The notes beneath the pieces are model-generated. The model was not told the origin of the DNA, did no database searches, and saw only the letters and a list, made by a program, of their open reading frames with translations. Both the position numbers and the translations under genes were made by a program. Below are positions 29,408 to 39,978 of a stretch of 64,000 nt of DNA, piece after piece. Source of the DNA: an uncultured Polaribacter sp. (GTDB taxonomy: Bacteria; Bacteroidota; Bacteroidia; Flavobacteriales; Flavobacteriaceae); NCBI RefSeq assembly GCF_947503855.1, contig NZ_CANNFF010000008.1, positions 102,548-166,547 on the forward strand. Reading direction: 5' to 3'. Positions within the stretch are counted from its first letter, which is position 1, and every line of letters begins with the position of its first letter.

Positions 29408-30781
29408 TTATTCGTGTCTAATAGCTTCAATTGGGCTTTTGTTTGCGGCTGATCTTGCAGGTGCAATTCCGAATATTAAACCAATTAAGGTGGCCACAAA
29501 AAAGGATAATAAGATGGAACTAAGTGATAAAATAGTTTCGATACCTGTAGTTACTTCTAAAATATAGGAGGCCAAAACGCCCAAAGCAATACCTATAATA
29601 CCACCACCAATACTTACTAATACAGATTCTGTTAAAAATTGTAGAATAACATCTTCTTGTGTAGCGCCAATGGCTCTAATAATACCAATTTCTTTCGTTC
29701 TTTCTAAAACTGAGGCTAACATAATATTCATAATACCAATCCCCCCAATTAAAAGAGAAATACCAGCAATAATACTTAGTACAATATTAAAAATTTGCTT
29801 TGTTTTTTGTTGTTGTTTTAAAAGTTGAATAGGTATTGATATTTCAAAATCTAACATTCCATTATGTCTTCTTTTTAACATTCTACTTAAAACATCTGCA
29901 GTTGCATTTAGTTGATTAGAGTTTTCTACCTGTACTACTAATTTGTCCAACTGATGATAGTTACCTCTAGGAATTCTCTTTTTAGGCCCTTGTTGACCAC
30001 CACTACTAATAAACACACCACCACTAGAAATTTCTATAGTTTTATCTGATATTATCTTTCTGTCTTTATATCTTACCAAAAAAGTTTGTAGAGGTATATA
30101 AACATCTTGGTTCATGTCTCTAATACCTAGGTTTTCTTGTGCAGTATCTGAAATAAATTTCTCTTCAATAACACCAATAACTTGTAGCCAAACATCTTTA
30201 ACTTTTATTCTTTTTCCTATAGCACTTTCTCCTGTAAATAATTTTTTTTCTATTTTTTTTCCAATAATACAAACAGGTAATGCATTTTCTGATTGTGCTG
30301 AAGAAAAGTTTTTGCCACTTTCAATATCTATGTTAGAGGTTTTAAAATAGTTGTTAGAAACGCCAATTAATTTTACAGGATTTTGTCTTCCTTTTTTTAT
30401 CACATAGGTTTCTAAAACAATTTCTGGACTTACTGTTTTTATAGAAGGGATGGTTTTTTGAATACTTTTTACATCCAATAAATCTAAACCTTTAGAAAAA
30501 CGTTTAGATTCTGTTGTGCCATCATCTGAATCTTCTTCATTGCCATCATCTTTTTCATCTGGTATTGGTGTTATAACAATATTGTTTACACCTACCAATT
30601 CTAATTGTGCTAAAATTTCTTTTTCTGCACCATTACCAATGGCTAGCATTGTAATTACAGCTGCAACCCCAAAAATAATACCTAAAGAAGTTAGTAAAGT
30701 TCTTACTTTGTTTGATGCAATAACACGCACAGCTTCAGTAAAGTTAGACTTTAGCTTTTCTATATAAATTTTATCGAACAT
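29408..30781 (-). CDS. ABC transporter permease, MacB/FtsX type
   Basis: 457-residue permease with one N-terminal membrane helix (about 21-45, TSLGIIFGVAAVITMLAIG), a periplasmic MacB-PCD-like domain of about 290 residues, and three C-terminal helices with the FtsX family segment ERTKEIGIIRAIGA near 365. It has no nucleotide-binding domain, unlike E. coli MacB, and no ATPase gene is adjacent, so the ATPase must come from elsewhere. With its adaptor and TolC partner it would form a tripartite export or mechanotransmission complex. Confidence 0.92.
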   Translation of the reverse strand: MFDKIYIEKLKSNFTEAVRVIASNKVRTLLTSLGIIFGVAAVITMLAIGNGAEKEILAQLELVGVNNIVITPIPDEKDDGNEEDSDDGTTESKRFSKGLDLLDVKSIQKTIPSIKTVSPEIVLETYVIKKGRQNPVKLIGVSNNYFKTSNIDIESGKNFSSAQSENALPVCIIGKKIEKKLFTGESAIGKRIKVKDVWLQVIGVIEEKFISDTAQENLGIRDMNQDVYIPLQTFLVRYKDRKIISDKTIEISSGGVFISSGGQQGPKKRIPRGNYHQLDKLVVQVENSNQLNATADVLSRMLKRRHNGMLDFEISIPIQLLKQQQKTKQIFNIVLSIIAGISLLIGGIGIMNIMLASVLERTKEIGIIRAIGATQEDVILQFLTESVLVSIGGGIIGIALGVLASYILEVTTGIETILSLSSILLSFFVATLIGLIFGIAPARSAANKSPIEAIRHE

Positions 30782-30788
30782 AGAAATG

Positions 30789-32036
30789 CTAGTTTAATTT
30801 TACTATTGCGCTTTTGTCTAATCCTTCTGGTTTGTTTAAGTACACTTCGTCGTTTTCAGATAAGCCTTCTTTTATAATTACAGAATCGTTGTTAGAATCT
30901 CCTATTTTAACTTGTTTTTTATTGATAGAAAAACCAGACTTTTTAAATACATAAGTAATAGAATCTTGTGTAAAAACAGCTTCTAAAGGAACGCTTAAAA
31001 CATCTTTTCTTTCGAAAGTTAATATTTTGTTAGAGGTTGTCATACCAGGTCTAATACTTTTATCTATTTCCTTTAGTTTAATTAAAACCTGAAAAACTTT
31101 AATATCAGAACCTCTTTTCTTTTCGCCAACATTTGCTACATCTGTAACAACACCTTCTAATTCTACATCAGGAAAAGCATCAAAACCTACTTTTACAGGT
31201 AAACCTTCTTCCACTTTTCTAATATCTACTTCATTTGCGTAGGTTTTAGATTCCATTTTGGTTAAATCTGGTAAGGTTGCAATAGATGGTTGCCAAGGGC
31301 TGATTGTAGAACCAACTTTTTTCTTAGTACCATCCCAGTTTTTATCGTAAGTAATCATACCATTACCATCAGAATAAATGGTAAAAGATTCTAATAACTT
31401 TAAAAGATCGTCTAATTCTTTTCTAATTTTAGAAACTTTAGTACCAACTTCAACCATTTTAGCGTTAGCTTGTCTCTTTTTTATTTTATAGTTTTCTTGT
31501 TTTTCTCTAAAATCTCTCTCTAATTTTTCTAGTTTATTCTCTAGACCTTTAATAGTTGCTGGTGGCTCATAAATAGATTGTTTTAGTTCTAGTTTGGTTT
31601 CTTCCATACTAAAACGTAAATCTTTTACAGCGTTTCTTTCTTGTTTTAAGGTAAGTGTAGTGTCTAACTGTTGTTGTGTAAATTTAGATTCTTCAGCTTC
31701 TAAGTTTAGTCTTGCATCTAAAATCAATTCATTTACTCCAGATGGATCTAACTTTCCAACATAGTCTCCTTTTTTTACAATAGTTCCTTCTGGCACTAAA
31801 TCTTGAATTTTAATATCTCTTAGTCTAAACTTTCTTAAGTTTGGTGGTCCTGTAATTTTTTTAAGACTGGTAGATTGTACTTCTCCAGAAGTTACTACTT
31901 CACTTATAAAATTCCCTTTTCTTACTTTAGAAGTAAGGTATACTTTATCGTCTGAAGAAGGAGAAAAATAACTGTATATTAAGTAAGAAATCACTAAAAA
32001 AGCTACTGTGATTATTGCAATTCTTTTTTTGCTCAT
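30789..32036 (-). CDS. HlyD/MacA-type periplasmic adaptor
   Basis: 415-residue membrane fusion protein. N-terminal anchor helix (KKRIAIITVAFLVISYLIYS), a lipoyl/barrel-sandwich half, a long coiled coil near 120-225 (many Lys/Glu, LENKLEKLERDFREKQENY), the second lipoyl half and beta-barrel domain. ATG at 32036 is preferred; the longer frame would start at TTG 32063. A -7 box TAGCTTTG (32068-32061, minus) lies 24 bases before the ATG. First gene of the adaptor-permease-TolC operon. Confidence 0.9.
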   Translation of the reverse strand: MSKKRIAIITVAFLVISYLIYSYFSPSSDDKVYLTSKVRKGNFISEVVTSGEVQSTSLKKITGPPNLRKFRLRDIKIQDLVPEGTIVKKGDYVGKLDPSGVNELILDARLNLEAEESKFTQQQLDTTLTLKQERNAVKDLRFSMEETKLELKQSIYEPPATIKGLENKLEKLERDFREKQENYKIKKRQANAKMVEVGTKVSKIRKELDDLLKLLESFTIYSDGNGMITYDKNWDGTKKKVGSTISPWQPSIATLPDLTKMESKTYANEVDIRKVEEGLPVKVGFDAFPDVELEGVVTDVANVGEKKRGSDIKVFQVLIKLKEIDKSIRPGMTTSNKILTFERKDVLSVPLEAVFTQDSITYVFKKSGFSINKKQVKIGDSNNDSVIIKEGLSENDEVYLNKPEGLDKSAIVKLN

Positions 32037-32060
32037 TTTTTTGGGTTGATTATTAAAAAC

Positions 32061-32068
32061 CAAAGCTA
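32061..32068 (-). promoter_or_regulatory. -7 promoter box of the efflux operon
   Basis: Minus-strand TAGCTTTG, 24 bases upstream of the adaptor ATG and immediately after the T-run of the upstream isocitrate dehydrogenase terminator. No -33 match. Confidence 0.4.
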
Positions 32069-32098
32069 AAAAAAAATGAGAGCCAAAAGGCTCTCATT
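32068..32098 (-). terminator. Rho-independent terminator of isocitrate dehydrogenase
   Basis: Perfect 10-base-pair stem AATGAGAGCC/GGCTCTCATT (32075-32084 and 32089-32098) with a four-base loop; on the minus strand it runs into a T-tract. It lies 26 bases after the gene's stop. Confidence 0.9.
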
Positions 32099-32124
32099 AT
32101 GTTAATATCTTTATAATTTTACAA

Positions 32125-34374
<2,250 letters not shown>

Positions 34375-34420
34375 TTATAGAAAATCTTTCAATAAAAAAT
34401 ATGTTTTTTTTGAAAGCGAG

Positions 34421-34428
34421 CAAATTTA
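34421..34428 (-). promoter_or_regulatory. -7 promoter box of isocitrate dehydrogenase
   Basis: Minus-strand TAAATTTG; predicts a leader of about 65 bases before the ATG at 34350. No TTG at the expected -33 distance. Confidence 0.35.
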
Positions 34429-34499
34429 AGAAATTAAGTTGAAATTTTAATTGGTAATATGTTATTAATTAGTATGTTTTATTAAAGTATTTGTAATTT

Positions 34500-34515
34500 T
34501 TGAAATCGATTTCGT
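34500..34515. promoter_or_regulatory. Palindrome GAAATCGATTTC upstream of icd, operator candidate
   Basis: The 12-base core GAAATCGATTTC is a perfect palindrome with central CG, and 14 of 16 bases equal the longer palindrome at 58629-58644 in front of the GAPDH gene. No T-run or loop, so it is a DNA site rather than a terminator. It lies about 150 bases upstream of the icd start. Confidence 0.4.
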
Positions 34516-34530
34516 GAAAGTTAAAAAATA

Positions 34531-34573
34531 AAAGCCATATTAAACAATTTCTTGCTATAATATGGCTTTTTTT
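34531..34573. terminator. Terminator-like hairpin in the icd-rplS gap
   Basis: Perfect 12-base-pair stem AAAGCCATATTA/TAATATGGCTTT (34531-34542 and 34558-34569) with a 15-base loop and seven T on the plus strand; the minus strand also has a T-rich tail (TTTTATTTTTT). No known gene ends here on either strand, since rplS already has its own terminator. Confidence 0.55.
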
Positions 34574-34636
34574 GAAATAAATTAAAATCATTTAATTTTT
34601 CTTCTTTAAGAAAAAAATAAGCTAATTTATTTCAAA
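34571..34636. repeat. Long two-part inverted repeat
   Basis: Outer arms TTTGAAATAAATTA and TAATTTATTTCAAA (34571-34584, 34623-34636) are perfect complements; inside, TTTTTCTT/AAGAAAAA (34596-34603, 34608-34615) forms a second stem with a four-base loop. It touches the adjacent terminator-like hairpin. Confidence 0.6.
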
Positions 34637-34930
34637 TTTTAAAACACTTTATTTTAAAAAGCATTCTACTTTTTTAAAACTTTATTTGTGTTTATGTTAT
34701 TTATCTAAATGTAAAAAGAAAACTTTTTTAAGGCTATACATCTCTTTAAACTTAGACAAACAATATTTTAAAGAACATTCTTTAAATATTTACATACCGT
34801 TTTTAGTTTATAAAACTAACAAGGCTTAATAAATACTTACATAAATATATTTTTTTATTTGTATTCCGTATAATTTTTAACCAATTAATAATCAACATAT
34901 TACTAACAAGGATTGTTAACTTTTGTTCAT

Positions 34931-34965
34931 AAAAAAAAGCGTTGTAAATTTTACAACGCTTTTTT
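34931..34965 (-). terminator. Rho-independent terminator of rplS
   Basis: Stem GCGTTGT/ACAACGC (34939-34945 and 34953-34959) with A/T extension; on the minus strand it is followed by eight T. It lies about 20 bases after the rplS stop. Confidence 0.9.
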
Positions 34966-34986
34966 GTTTCTATATCAAATGAAGTA

Positions 34987-35337
34987 TTATCTTCTTTTTT
35001 CGGTAATTCTAGCTTTTTTACCAGTAAGACCTCTAAAGTAAAAGATACGAGCTCTACGTACTTTACCTCTTTTGTTAACTTCAATTTTTTGGATAGAAGG
35101 TAAGTTTACAGGAAAGATTCTTTCTACACCTACAGTACCAGACATTTTTCTGATAGTAAATGTTTCTGAAGCTCCATTTCCTCTTCTTTGAATAACAACA
35201 CCTCTAAAAAACTGAGTACGTGTTTTGTTTCCTTCTTTAATTTCGTAATAAACAGTGATTGTATCACCAGCAGCAAATTCTGCAAATTCTTTTTTTGTTA
35301 CAAACTCGTCTTGAACAAATTTTACTAAAGATTCCAT
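34987..35337 (-). CDS. rplS: 50S ribosomal protein L19
   Basis: 116-residue ribosomal protein at the 30S-50S interface. Typical sequence: [20 protein letters not shown] near 20-39, [12 protein letters not shown] near 44, [20 protein letters not shown] near 61 and [20 protein letters not shown] near 89. It has its own promoter (35408-35440) and terminator, so it is separable from the trmD-glycosyltransferase unit upstream. Confidence 0.97.
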   Translation of the reverse strand: MESLVKFVQDEFVTKKEFAEFAAGDTITVYYEIKEGNKTRTQFFRGVVIQRRGNGASETFTIRKMSGTVGVERIFPVNLPSIQKIEVNKRGKVRRARIFYFRGLTGKKARITEKRR

Positions 35338-35400
35338 ATCTTTTAATTTTATTGATTTTGTAAAGCAACATTCACGATTTCTTCGTCAGAGGTTAATTTA

Positions 35401-35440
35401 GCGGTTGCAAAAGTAATAATTATTTTTTGGTTGATACAAA
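35401..35440 (-). promoter_or_regulatory. Promoter of rplS
   Basis: Minus strand: TTTG at 35440-35437, 21-base spacer, TACTTTTG at 35415-35408. Both halves match the Bacteroidota consensus. It predicts a leader of roughly 60 bases. Confidence 0.65.
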
Positions 35441-35449
35441 TTATTTTAA

Positions 35450-36928
35450 TTATTTTTTGGGTTGATAGTCAGTGCCATAGAAAACCCAAAATTTACGAAC
35501 CTCTTTGTTATTAATTTTAATAATAATAGGGGCTAATTCTGTTACGTTTTTAAAATAGGTTTTTAATAATGGATTTACTTCTCCTAATTTATCTTTGTTT
35601 TTAAACCTTTTATCAGAATCTATAAATAGTGCGTTTTTTCCTTTTAATTTAGATAAGTTATCACCTAAATAATCGAAATGTAATGCTGGTAAACCAATAA
35701 TGTTTTGTGCAAAAACTTTATCATCAATAAAAAAGTTTAAACAGGCAGATGTTTTGTAATTATCGTTAGAAAAAATAAATGTATTTGGATACTTTTGCTG
35801 TAAGATTTTTGTTTCTTCAGCCAATTCTTTCCACCCAACCCAAGTATCATCACTTTTAATAGGAACTAAATAAAACAAAATTTGTAAGGCAAAAAGTACA
35901 TGAAAAACAATTGAAAATATTAACTGAATTTTTAATTGCTTTTTAGTGATAAACATGGCTGCAATGATGATTCCTGTAATATATGAAGGCATCATCCAAT
36001 TTAATTTTACCCAATAAATAGGAGTAAGGCTAAAGAAACCTACAAAGGTTGGCACAAAAAAGGCAAATAGAAATAATGTTTTAGACTGTGGAAGTTTAAA
36101 TTTTGCTAATGCTCTTTTGATGTATTTAAAGGTAAAAGTGATAAATAGTAAAAATAAAACGGGTAACAATAAAAATAGTTGATGCCCAATAGCACCAAAA
36201 AAGTAATTGGGTGATATTTTAAATTCTGAGATAGAACTGGTTCTTTCTGAGGATTGAAAAGCAAAAGAGGCAAACTCATTTTGATAGTTCCAATACCAAA
36301 CAGGAAAAGTAACTCCTACAGAAATTATGATTGAAAACCACAACCAAGGAGAAAGTAATAATTTTCTGTATTGGTTAGAAAATACAAGGAAACCCAATAA
36401 ACCAATTTGTAATAAAAGCGCTGTGTATTTACTGTTAAATGCGAACCCCATGGCTAAACCCGCAAAAATCCAATACCACTTTTGTTGTTCAAAAATAGCT
36501 TTGTATAAACAGATTAAACTTAATGTCCAGAATAAAAGTAAAGGTACATCTGGGGTAGAGTTGAACGATAAAATAGAAACACAAATAGTAGAAGCTATTA
36601 AAATAAGAGCTCTTTGTAATTTTTGTTTTGATAAAAAATATGAAGCTAGTTTGTAAAAACTTAAAATGGTTAATGAGGTTATTACAAAATCTGTCAATTT
36701 TACCACAAAAATCGATTGCCCAAATATCTCTGAGAATATACGCAGCAAATAGCCAATCATTCCTGGATGATCAAAATACGATAAAGATAAATTTTGCCCA
36801 TACAAATAATAGTAAGCATCTTGTGGCATTAAGCCCATAAATGGGAGTAATATCAACCTAAAAAGTTGAAAACCTAAAACCCAAGAAATGGCTTTGTTGT
36901 TTTTTATGAATGAAACGAATTTACTCAT
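35450..36928 (-). CDS. GT39/ArnT-like membrane glycosyltransferase
   Basis: 492-residue polytopic protein with about ten or more hydrophobic helices. The N-terminal luminal loop segment [20 protein letters not shown] (residues 35-54), with an acidic residue after the first helix and then YFDHPG, is typical of the PMT_2/ArnT class, which transfers sugars from polyprenyl-phosphate donors on the periplasmic side. Acceptor unknown: lipid A, protein or glycolipid are all possible. It overlaps the end of trmD by 8 bases, so it is coupled to it. Confidence 0.85.
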   Translation of the reverse strand: MSKFVSFIKNNKAISWVLGFQLFRLILLPFMGLMPQDAYYYLYGQNLSLSYFDHPGMIGYLLRIFSEIFGQSIFVVKLTDFVITSLTILSFYKLASYFLSKQKLQRALILIASTICVSILSFNSTPDVPLLLFWTLSLICLYKAIFEQQKWYWIFAGLAMGFAFNSKYTALLLQIGLLGFLVFSNQYRKLLLSPWLWFSIIISVGVTFPVWYWNYQNEFASFAFQSSERTSSISEFKISPNYFFGAIGHQLFLLLPVLFLLFITFTFKYIKRALAKFKLPQSKTLFLFAFFVPTFVGFFSLTPIYWVKLNWMMPSYITGIIIAAMFITKKQLKIQLIFSIVFHVLFALQILFYLVPIKSDDTWVGWKELAEETKILQQKYPNTFIFSNDNYKTSACLNFFIDDKVFAQNIIGLPALHFDYLGDNLSKLKGKNALFIDSDKRFKNKDKLGEVNPLLKTYFKNVTELAPIIIKINNKEVRKFWVFYGTDYQPKK

Positions 36929-37598
36929 CTAATAAATCTGGTCTTATTTGTTTCGTTCTTTCATAGGCTTTTTCTGATCGCCAATCATCAATTTTTGGAA
37001 AATTACCAGATAATAATATTTCTGGCACTTTAGTACCTTCAAAATTTGCAGGTCTTGTATAAACGGGAGGAGATAATAAATTGTCTTGAAAAGAGTCTGT
37101 TAGGGCAGATTGTTCATCGCCAATAACACCGGGAATTAAACGTACAACAGCGTCTACTAAAACAGCTGCTGCTAATTCGCCACCTGTTAAAACATAATCT
37201 CCAATAGAAATTTCTTTTGTAATGTAAAGGTCTCTAATGCGTTGGTCTACACCTTTGTAATGTCCAGTTAGAATTAAAATATTTTCTTTTAAAGAAAGGG
37301 TGTTTGCAGTAGTTTGATTCAGTGTTTTTGCATCTGGAGTCATATAAATAATTTCATCATAAACTCTTTCTGCTTGTAATTTTTTGATGCAATTAGATAT
37401 GGGCTCTATCATTAAAACCATCCCTGCACCACCACCAAATTGTGTGTCGTCTATTTGTTTGTAGTTACCCAAACCATATTCGCGTAAATCGTGAATTACA
37501 ATTTCTGCCAAACCTTTTTCTTTGGCGCGTTTTATAATGGAATGGTTAAAAGGGCTTTCTAATAAAGCTGGTGCTACTGAAATAATATCTATTCGCAT
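36921..37598 (-). CDS. trmD: tRNA (guanine37-N1)-methyltransferase
   Basis: 225-residue SPOUT-class enzyme making m1G37 in tRNAs to prevent frameshifting. Family blocks: [17 protein letters not shown] start, [23 protein letters not shown] near 40-60, the knot segment [13 protein letters not shown] near 111-123 and [15 protein letters not shown] near 130-144. A -7 box (TACATTTG, 37610-37603) ends four bases before the ATG, suggesting a leaderless mRNA. Downstream is a glycosyltransferase, not rplS directly. Confidence 0.96.
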   Translation of the reverse strand: MRIDIISVAPALLESPFNHSIIKRAKEKGLAEIVIHDLREYGLGNYKQIDDTQFGGGAGMVLMIEPISNCIKKLQAERVYDEIIYMTPDAKTLNQTTANTLSLKENILILTGHYKGVDQRIRDLYITKEISIGDYVLTGGELAAAVLVDAVVRLIPGVIGDEQSALTDSFQDNLLSPPVYTRPANFEGTKVPEILLSGNFPKIDDWRSEKAYERTKQIRPDLLDE

Positions 37599-37602
37599 TT
37601 TG

Positions 37603-37610
37603 CAAATGTA
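37603..37610 (-). promoter_or_regulatory. -7 box abutting the trmD start
   Basis: Minus-strand TACATTTG, then CAAA, then ATG. No -33 match is visible. Confidence 0.45.
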
Positions 37611-37666
37611 GTATTTTTAAAGAATTGCTACTTGCTAAATTATTTTTACTTTTTCAAATTTTTTTT

Positions 37667-38617
37667 CTAATCTTCTATACTTACATGAAACAAAGCTTCA
37701 CCTTTATTTACAATAGGAGTTTTATTGGTGCAAAAAATATACCCATTATGTGGCGCTCTAATTCTTTTTTTAAATTCACCAAAAGGATCTTGTATAATGC
37801 CCAAAACTTCGTGTTTTTTTACAAAACTTCCATTTTTTGCTACTATTTTAAACATTCCAGAATGAGAAGAGCGCAACCATTTTGCTTTAGAAACAATAAT
37901 AGGCTTTTCTCTTACAGTGATTTCTCCATCAATTAAACCTAAATGTATCAGTACATTTTTAGTACCATTTACACCTTCGTTAATAACAGTTGGGTTTAGT
38001 TCTTTTGATTTTCCACCTTCAAAAAGTAAAATAGTTTTACCCATTTTATTGCAAGTATATCGTAAAGATTTTGCAATATTATTAGAATACACAATAGTGG
38101 GTGGGTTAAATATTTTGGCTAATTCTAAAGCTTTTTTATCTGTTTCTACACAACGTATTTGCGAGATGTTATCTCTTTCTCCACCACCTGTATGAAAATC
38201 GATAATATAATCTACAAAGGGAGCAATTTTTTGGGTAAATTGATAGGCAAATTGGCTGGCCAAAGAACCAGTTGCAGAGCCAGGAAACATTCTGTTTAAA
38301 TCTCTACCATCAGGAAATTCTCTTGTTTGAATTAAATAACCGAAAATATTAAAAACAGGAATGCAAATAATGGTTCCGTTTTTAGGTTTGTTAATATCTT
38401 GACTAATTATTTCTCTAATAATACCCACACCATTGGTTTCATCTCCATGAATACCTGCAAGCAAAAGTACTACAGGCCCAGGATTAGATGAACGCTCTAT
38501 AATTACAGGAACATTTACTGTGGTTCTTGTATGTAATTTGGCAACTTTTAAGTCTAAAACTGTACGTTCTCCTTCAGGAATTTCTTTTCCTAATAAAAAG
38601 AATGGTTTATTCGACAT
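37667..38617 (-). CDS. Succinylglutamate desuccinylase/aspartoacylase-family protein, RimA-like
   Basis: 316-residue zinc-dependent hydrolase-fold protein. Metal-binding residues His57 and Glu60 (GIHGDE) and His142 (DFHTGG) are present, as are the substrate-binding [10 protein letters not shown] segment near 104-113; the C-terminal part is a small beta domain with a lipoyl-like pattern. It overlaps the end of rimK by 11 bases. The combination with RimK and a retropepsin-like RimB protein matches the rim operon described in Pseudomonas, although the Pseudomonas RimA is from a different (EAL) family, so the comparison concerns context, not this protein's chemistry. Confidence 0.82.
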   Translation of the reverse strand: MSNKPFFLLGKEIPEGERTVLDLKVAKLHTRTTVNVPVIIERSSNPGPVVLLLAGIHGDETNGVGIIREIISQDINKPKNGTIICIPVFNIFGYLIQTREFPDGRDLNRMFPGSATGSLASQFAYQFTQKIAPFVDYIIDFHTGGGERDNISQIRCVETDKKALELAKIFNPPTIVYSNNIAKSLRYTCNKMGKTILLFEGGKSKELNPTVINEGVNGTKNVLIHLGLIDGEITVREKPIIVSKAKWLRSSHSGMFKIVAKNGSFVKKHEVLGIIQDPFGEFKKRIRAPHNGYIFCTNKTPIVNKGEALFHVSIED

Positions 38618-39482
38618 GAATTTCTAAGTATCTTATAATTTCTTTAGCTATGTTTTTCTTTGTAGCAATTTCTATTCCTTCTAAACCTGGTGATGAATTT
38701 ACTTCTAAAACCAAAGGGCCTTTAGAAGATTGTAACATATCTACACCAGCAATACCCAAACCTAATGCTTTGGTTGCTTTTAATGCTGTTTTTTCTTCTT
38801 CGTCTGTTAACTCTATAACAGTTGCATTTCCTCCTCTGTGCAAGTTAGATCTAAATTCGCCTTCTTTACCTTGTCGCTTGATAGCACCCACAACTTTACC
38901 ATCAATGACAAAAGCTCTAATATCTGCACCACCAGCCTCTTTTATAAATTCTTGTGCAATTACTCTGGCGCCTAAACCATTAAAAGCTTCTAAAACAGAA
39001 GTAGCTGCATTTTTAGTTTCTGCTAAGACAACGCCCAACCCTTGTGTACCCTCTAATAATTTTAAAACTAAAGGTGCACCACCAACAGATTTTACAACAT
39101 GCTCTACATCTTTTGTATAATTGGTAAAAACGGTTTTTGGCAGACCTACTCCTGCTCTTGCTAAAATTTGTAAACTACTTAATTTGTCTCTAGATCTAGT
39201 TAGCGCCATAGAAGAAACAGAGGTAAACACTTTCATCATTTCAAACTGACGTATAACAGCTGTACCATAGAAAGTAACAGAGGCGCCAATTCTTGGAATA
39301 ATGGCGTCTATGCCAGTTAAATATTCTCCTTTATAATATATTTTTGGAGATTTTTTTTCTATTTCGATATTGCATTTTAAATGATCTACCACCATTACTT
39401 CATGTCCACGTTTTTCTGCAGCCTCAACTAATCTTTTTGTGGAATAAAGTTTAGGATTTCTAGATAAAATTACAATTCTCAT
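38607..39482 (-). CDS. rimK: RimK-type ATP-grasp ligase (S6 glutamate ligase)
   Basis: 291-residue ATP-grasp enzyme. The N-terminal domain begins [23 protein letters not shown]-grasp blocks include [20 protein letters not shown] near 98-117, [17 protein letters not shown] near 140, [20 protein letters not shown] near 176 and metal-binding [12 protein letters not shown] near 260. RimK adds glutamate residues to the C-terminus of ribosomal protein S6. It overlaps both neighbours (4 bases with the protease, 11 with the hydrolase), indicating one translationally coupled unit. Confidence 0.93.
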   Translation of the reverse strand: MRIVILSRNPKLYSTKRLVEAAEKRGHEVMVVDHLKCNIEIEKKSPKIYYKGEYLTGIDAIIPRIGASVTFYGTAVIRQFEMMKVFTSVSSMALTRSRDKLSSLQILARAGVGLPKTVFTNYTKDVEHVVKSVGGAPLVLKLLEGTQGLGVVLAETKNAATSVLEAFNGLGARVIAQEFIKEAGGADIRAFVIDGKVVGAIKRQGKEGEFRSNLHRGGNATVIELTDEEEKTALKATKALGLGIAGVDMLQSSKGPLVLEVNSSPGLEGIEIATKKNIAKEIIRYLEIHVE

Positions 39483-39919
39483 TTATTTTTATATTTTAAT
39501 TTGTGCGATAAATTTTTCTTTGCAGTGTCAATCACAAATTTTTTATTCAAAAATTTACGTCCTAGTAATATAGGGAATTTCATGTCTTTACGCTCACTAA
39601 GTGTTAAATAGATGGGAAAAGTTTGATTAAAAATTGTGATTTTTGTGTGAATTCTAAATCTTGTTTCTTTTATACCATTAGAACTTTTTACAATTTTAGA
39701 CGTATAATCATCAGATGTAAACTCTTTGTTATTGTATAAAGGATGCTCTTTATCTAACAACGTAAACTTTATGATAGTTTTATTGTTTTTTATAATTTCT
39801 TTGATATTAGCACAATGAATAGAAGAGGTGTAAGCGCCAGAATCTACTTTAATATCTATGTCTTCTAAATAAAATTCTGGAAAATCTGCTTTGTCTTCTC
39901 TACCAATAGTTAATTTCAT
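39479..39919 (-). CDS. Retropepsin-like ATP-dependent zinc protease family protein (RimB-like)
   Basis: 146-residue aspartic-protease-fold protein of the family often annotated as ATP-dependent zinc protease (PF05618) and found next to rimK. The active-site motif is visible as [12 protein letters not shown] (Asp26-Ser27-Gly28-Ala29), and the second-half segment [17 protein letters not shown] near 114-130 is the conserved strand-turn. The family works with RimK in control of S6 modification in Pseudomonas. First gene of the three-gene rim operon. Confidence 0.88.
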   Translation of the reverse strand: MKLTIGREDKADFPEFYLEDIDIKVDSGAYTSSIHCANIKEIIKNNKTIIKFTLLDKEHPLYNNKEFTSDDYTSKIVKSSNGIKETRFRIHTKITIFNQTFPIYLTLSERKDMKFPILLGRKFLNKKFVIDTAKKNLSHKLKYKNK

Positions 39920-39978
39920 TCTTGCAATTTAATGTTTGTAAATTTATAAAGACTTGTTTAAACCACCTTGTTAATTAT

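Noticed and set aside
34767..34786. GAAnnTTC-like inverted repeat as a heat-shock element.
   Set aside because: That element is eukaryotic; in this context the inverted repeat is better treated as an unexplained hairpin.
34803..35084. 93-codon minus-strand frame between rplS and icd.
   Set aside because: Its first two thirds overlap the end of rplS in another frame and it runs through the rplS terminator, so it is not credible as a gene.
37667..38617. Calling the aspartoacylase-like gene rimA by symbol.
   Set aside because: The named Pseudomonas RimA is an EAL phosphodiesterase of another family; using its symbol would be misleading.
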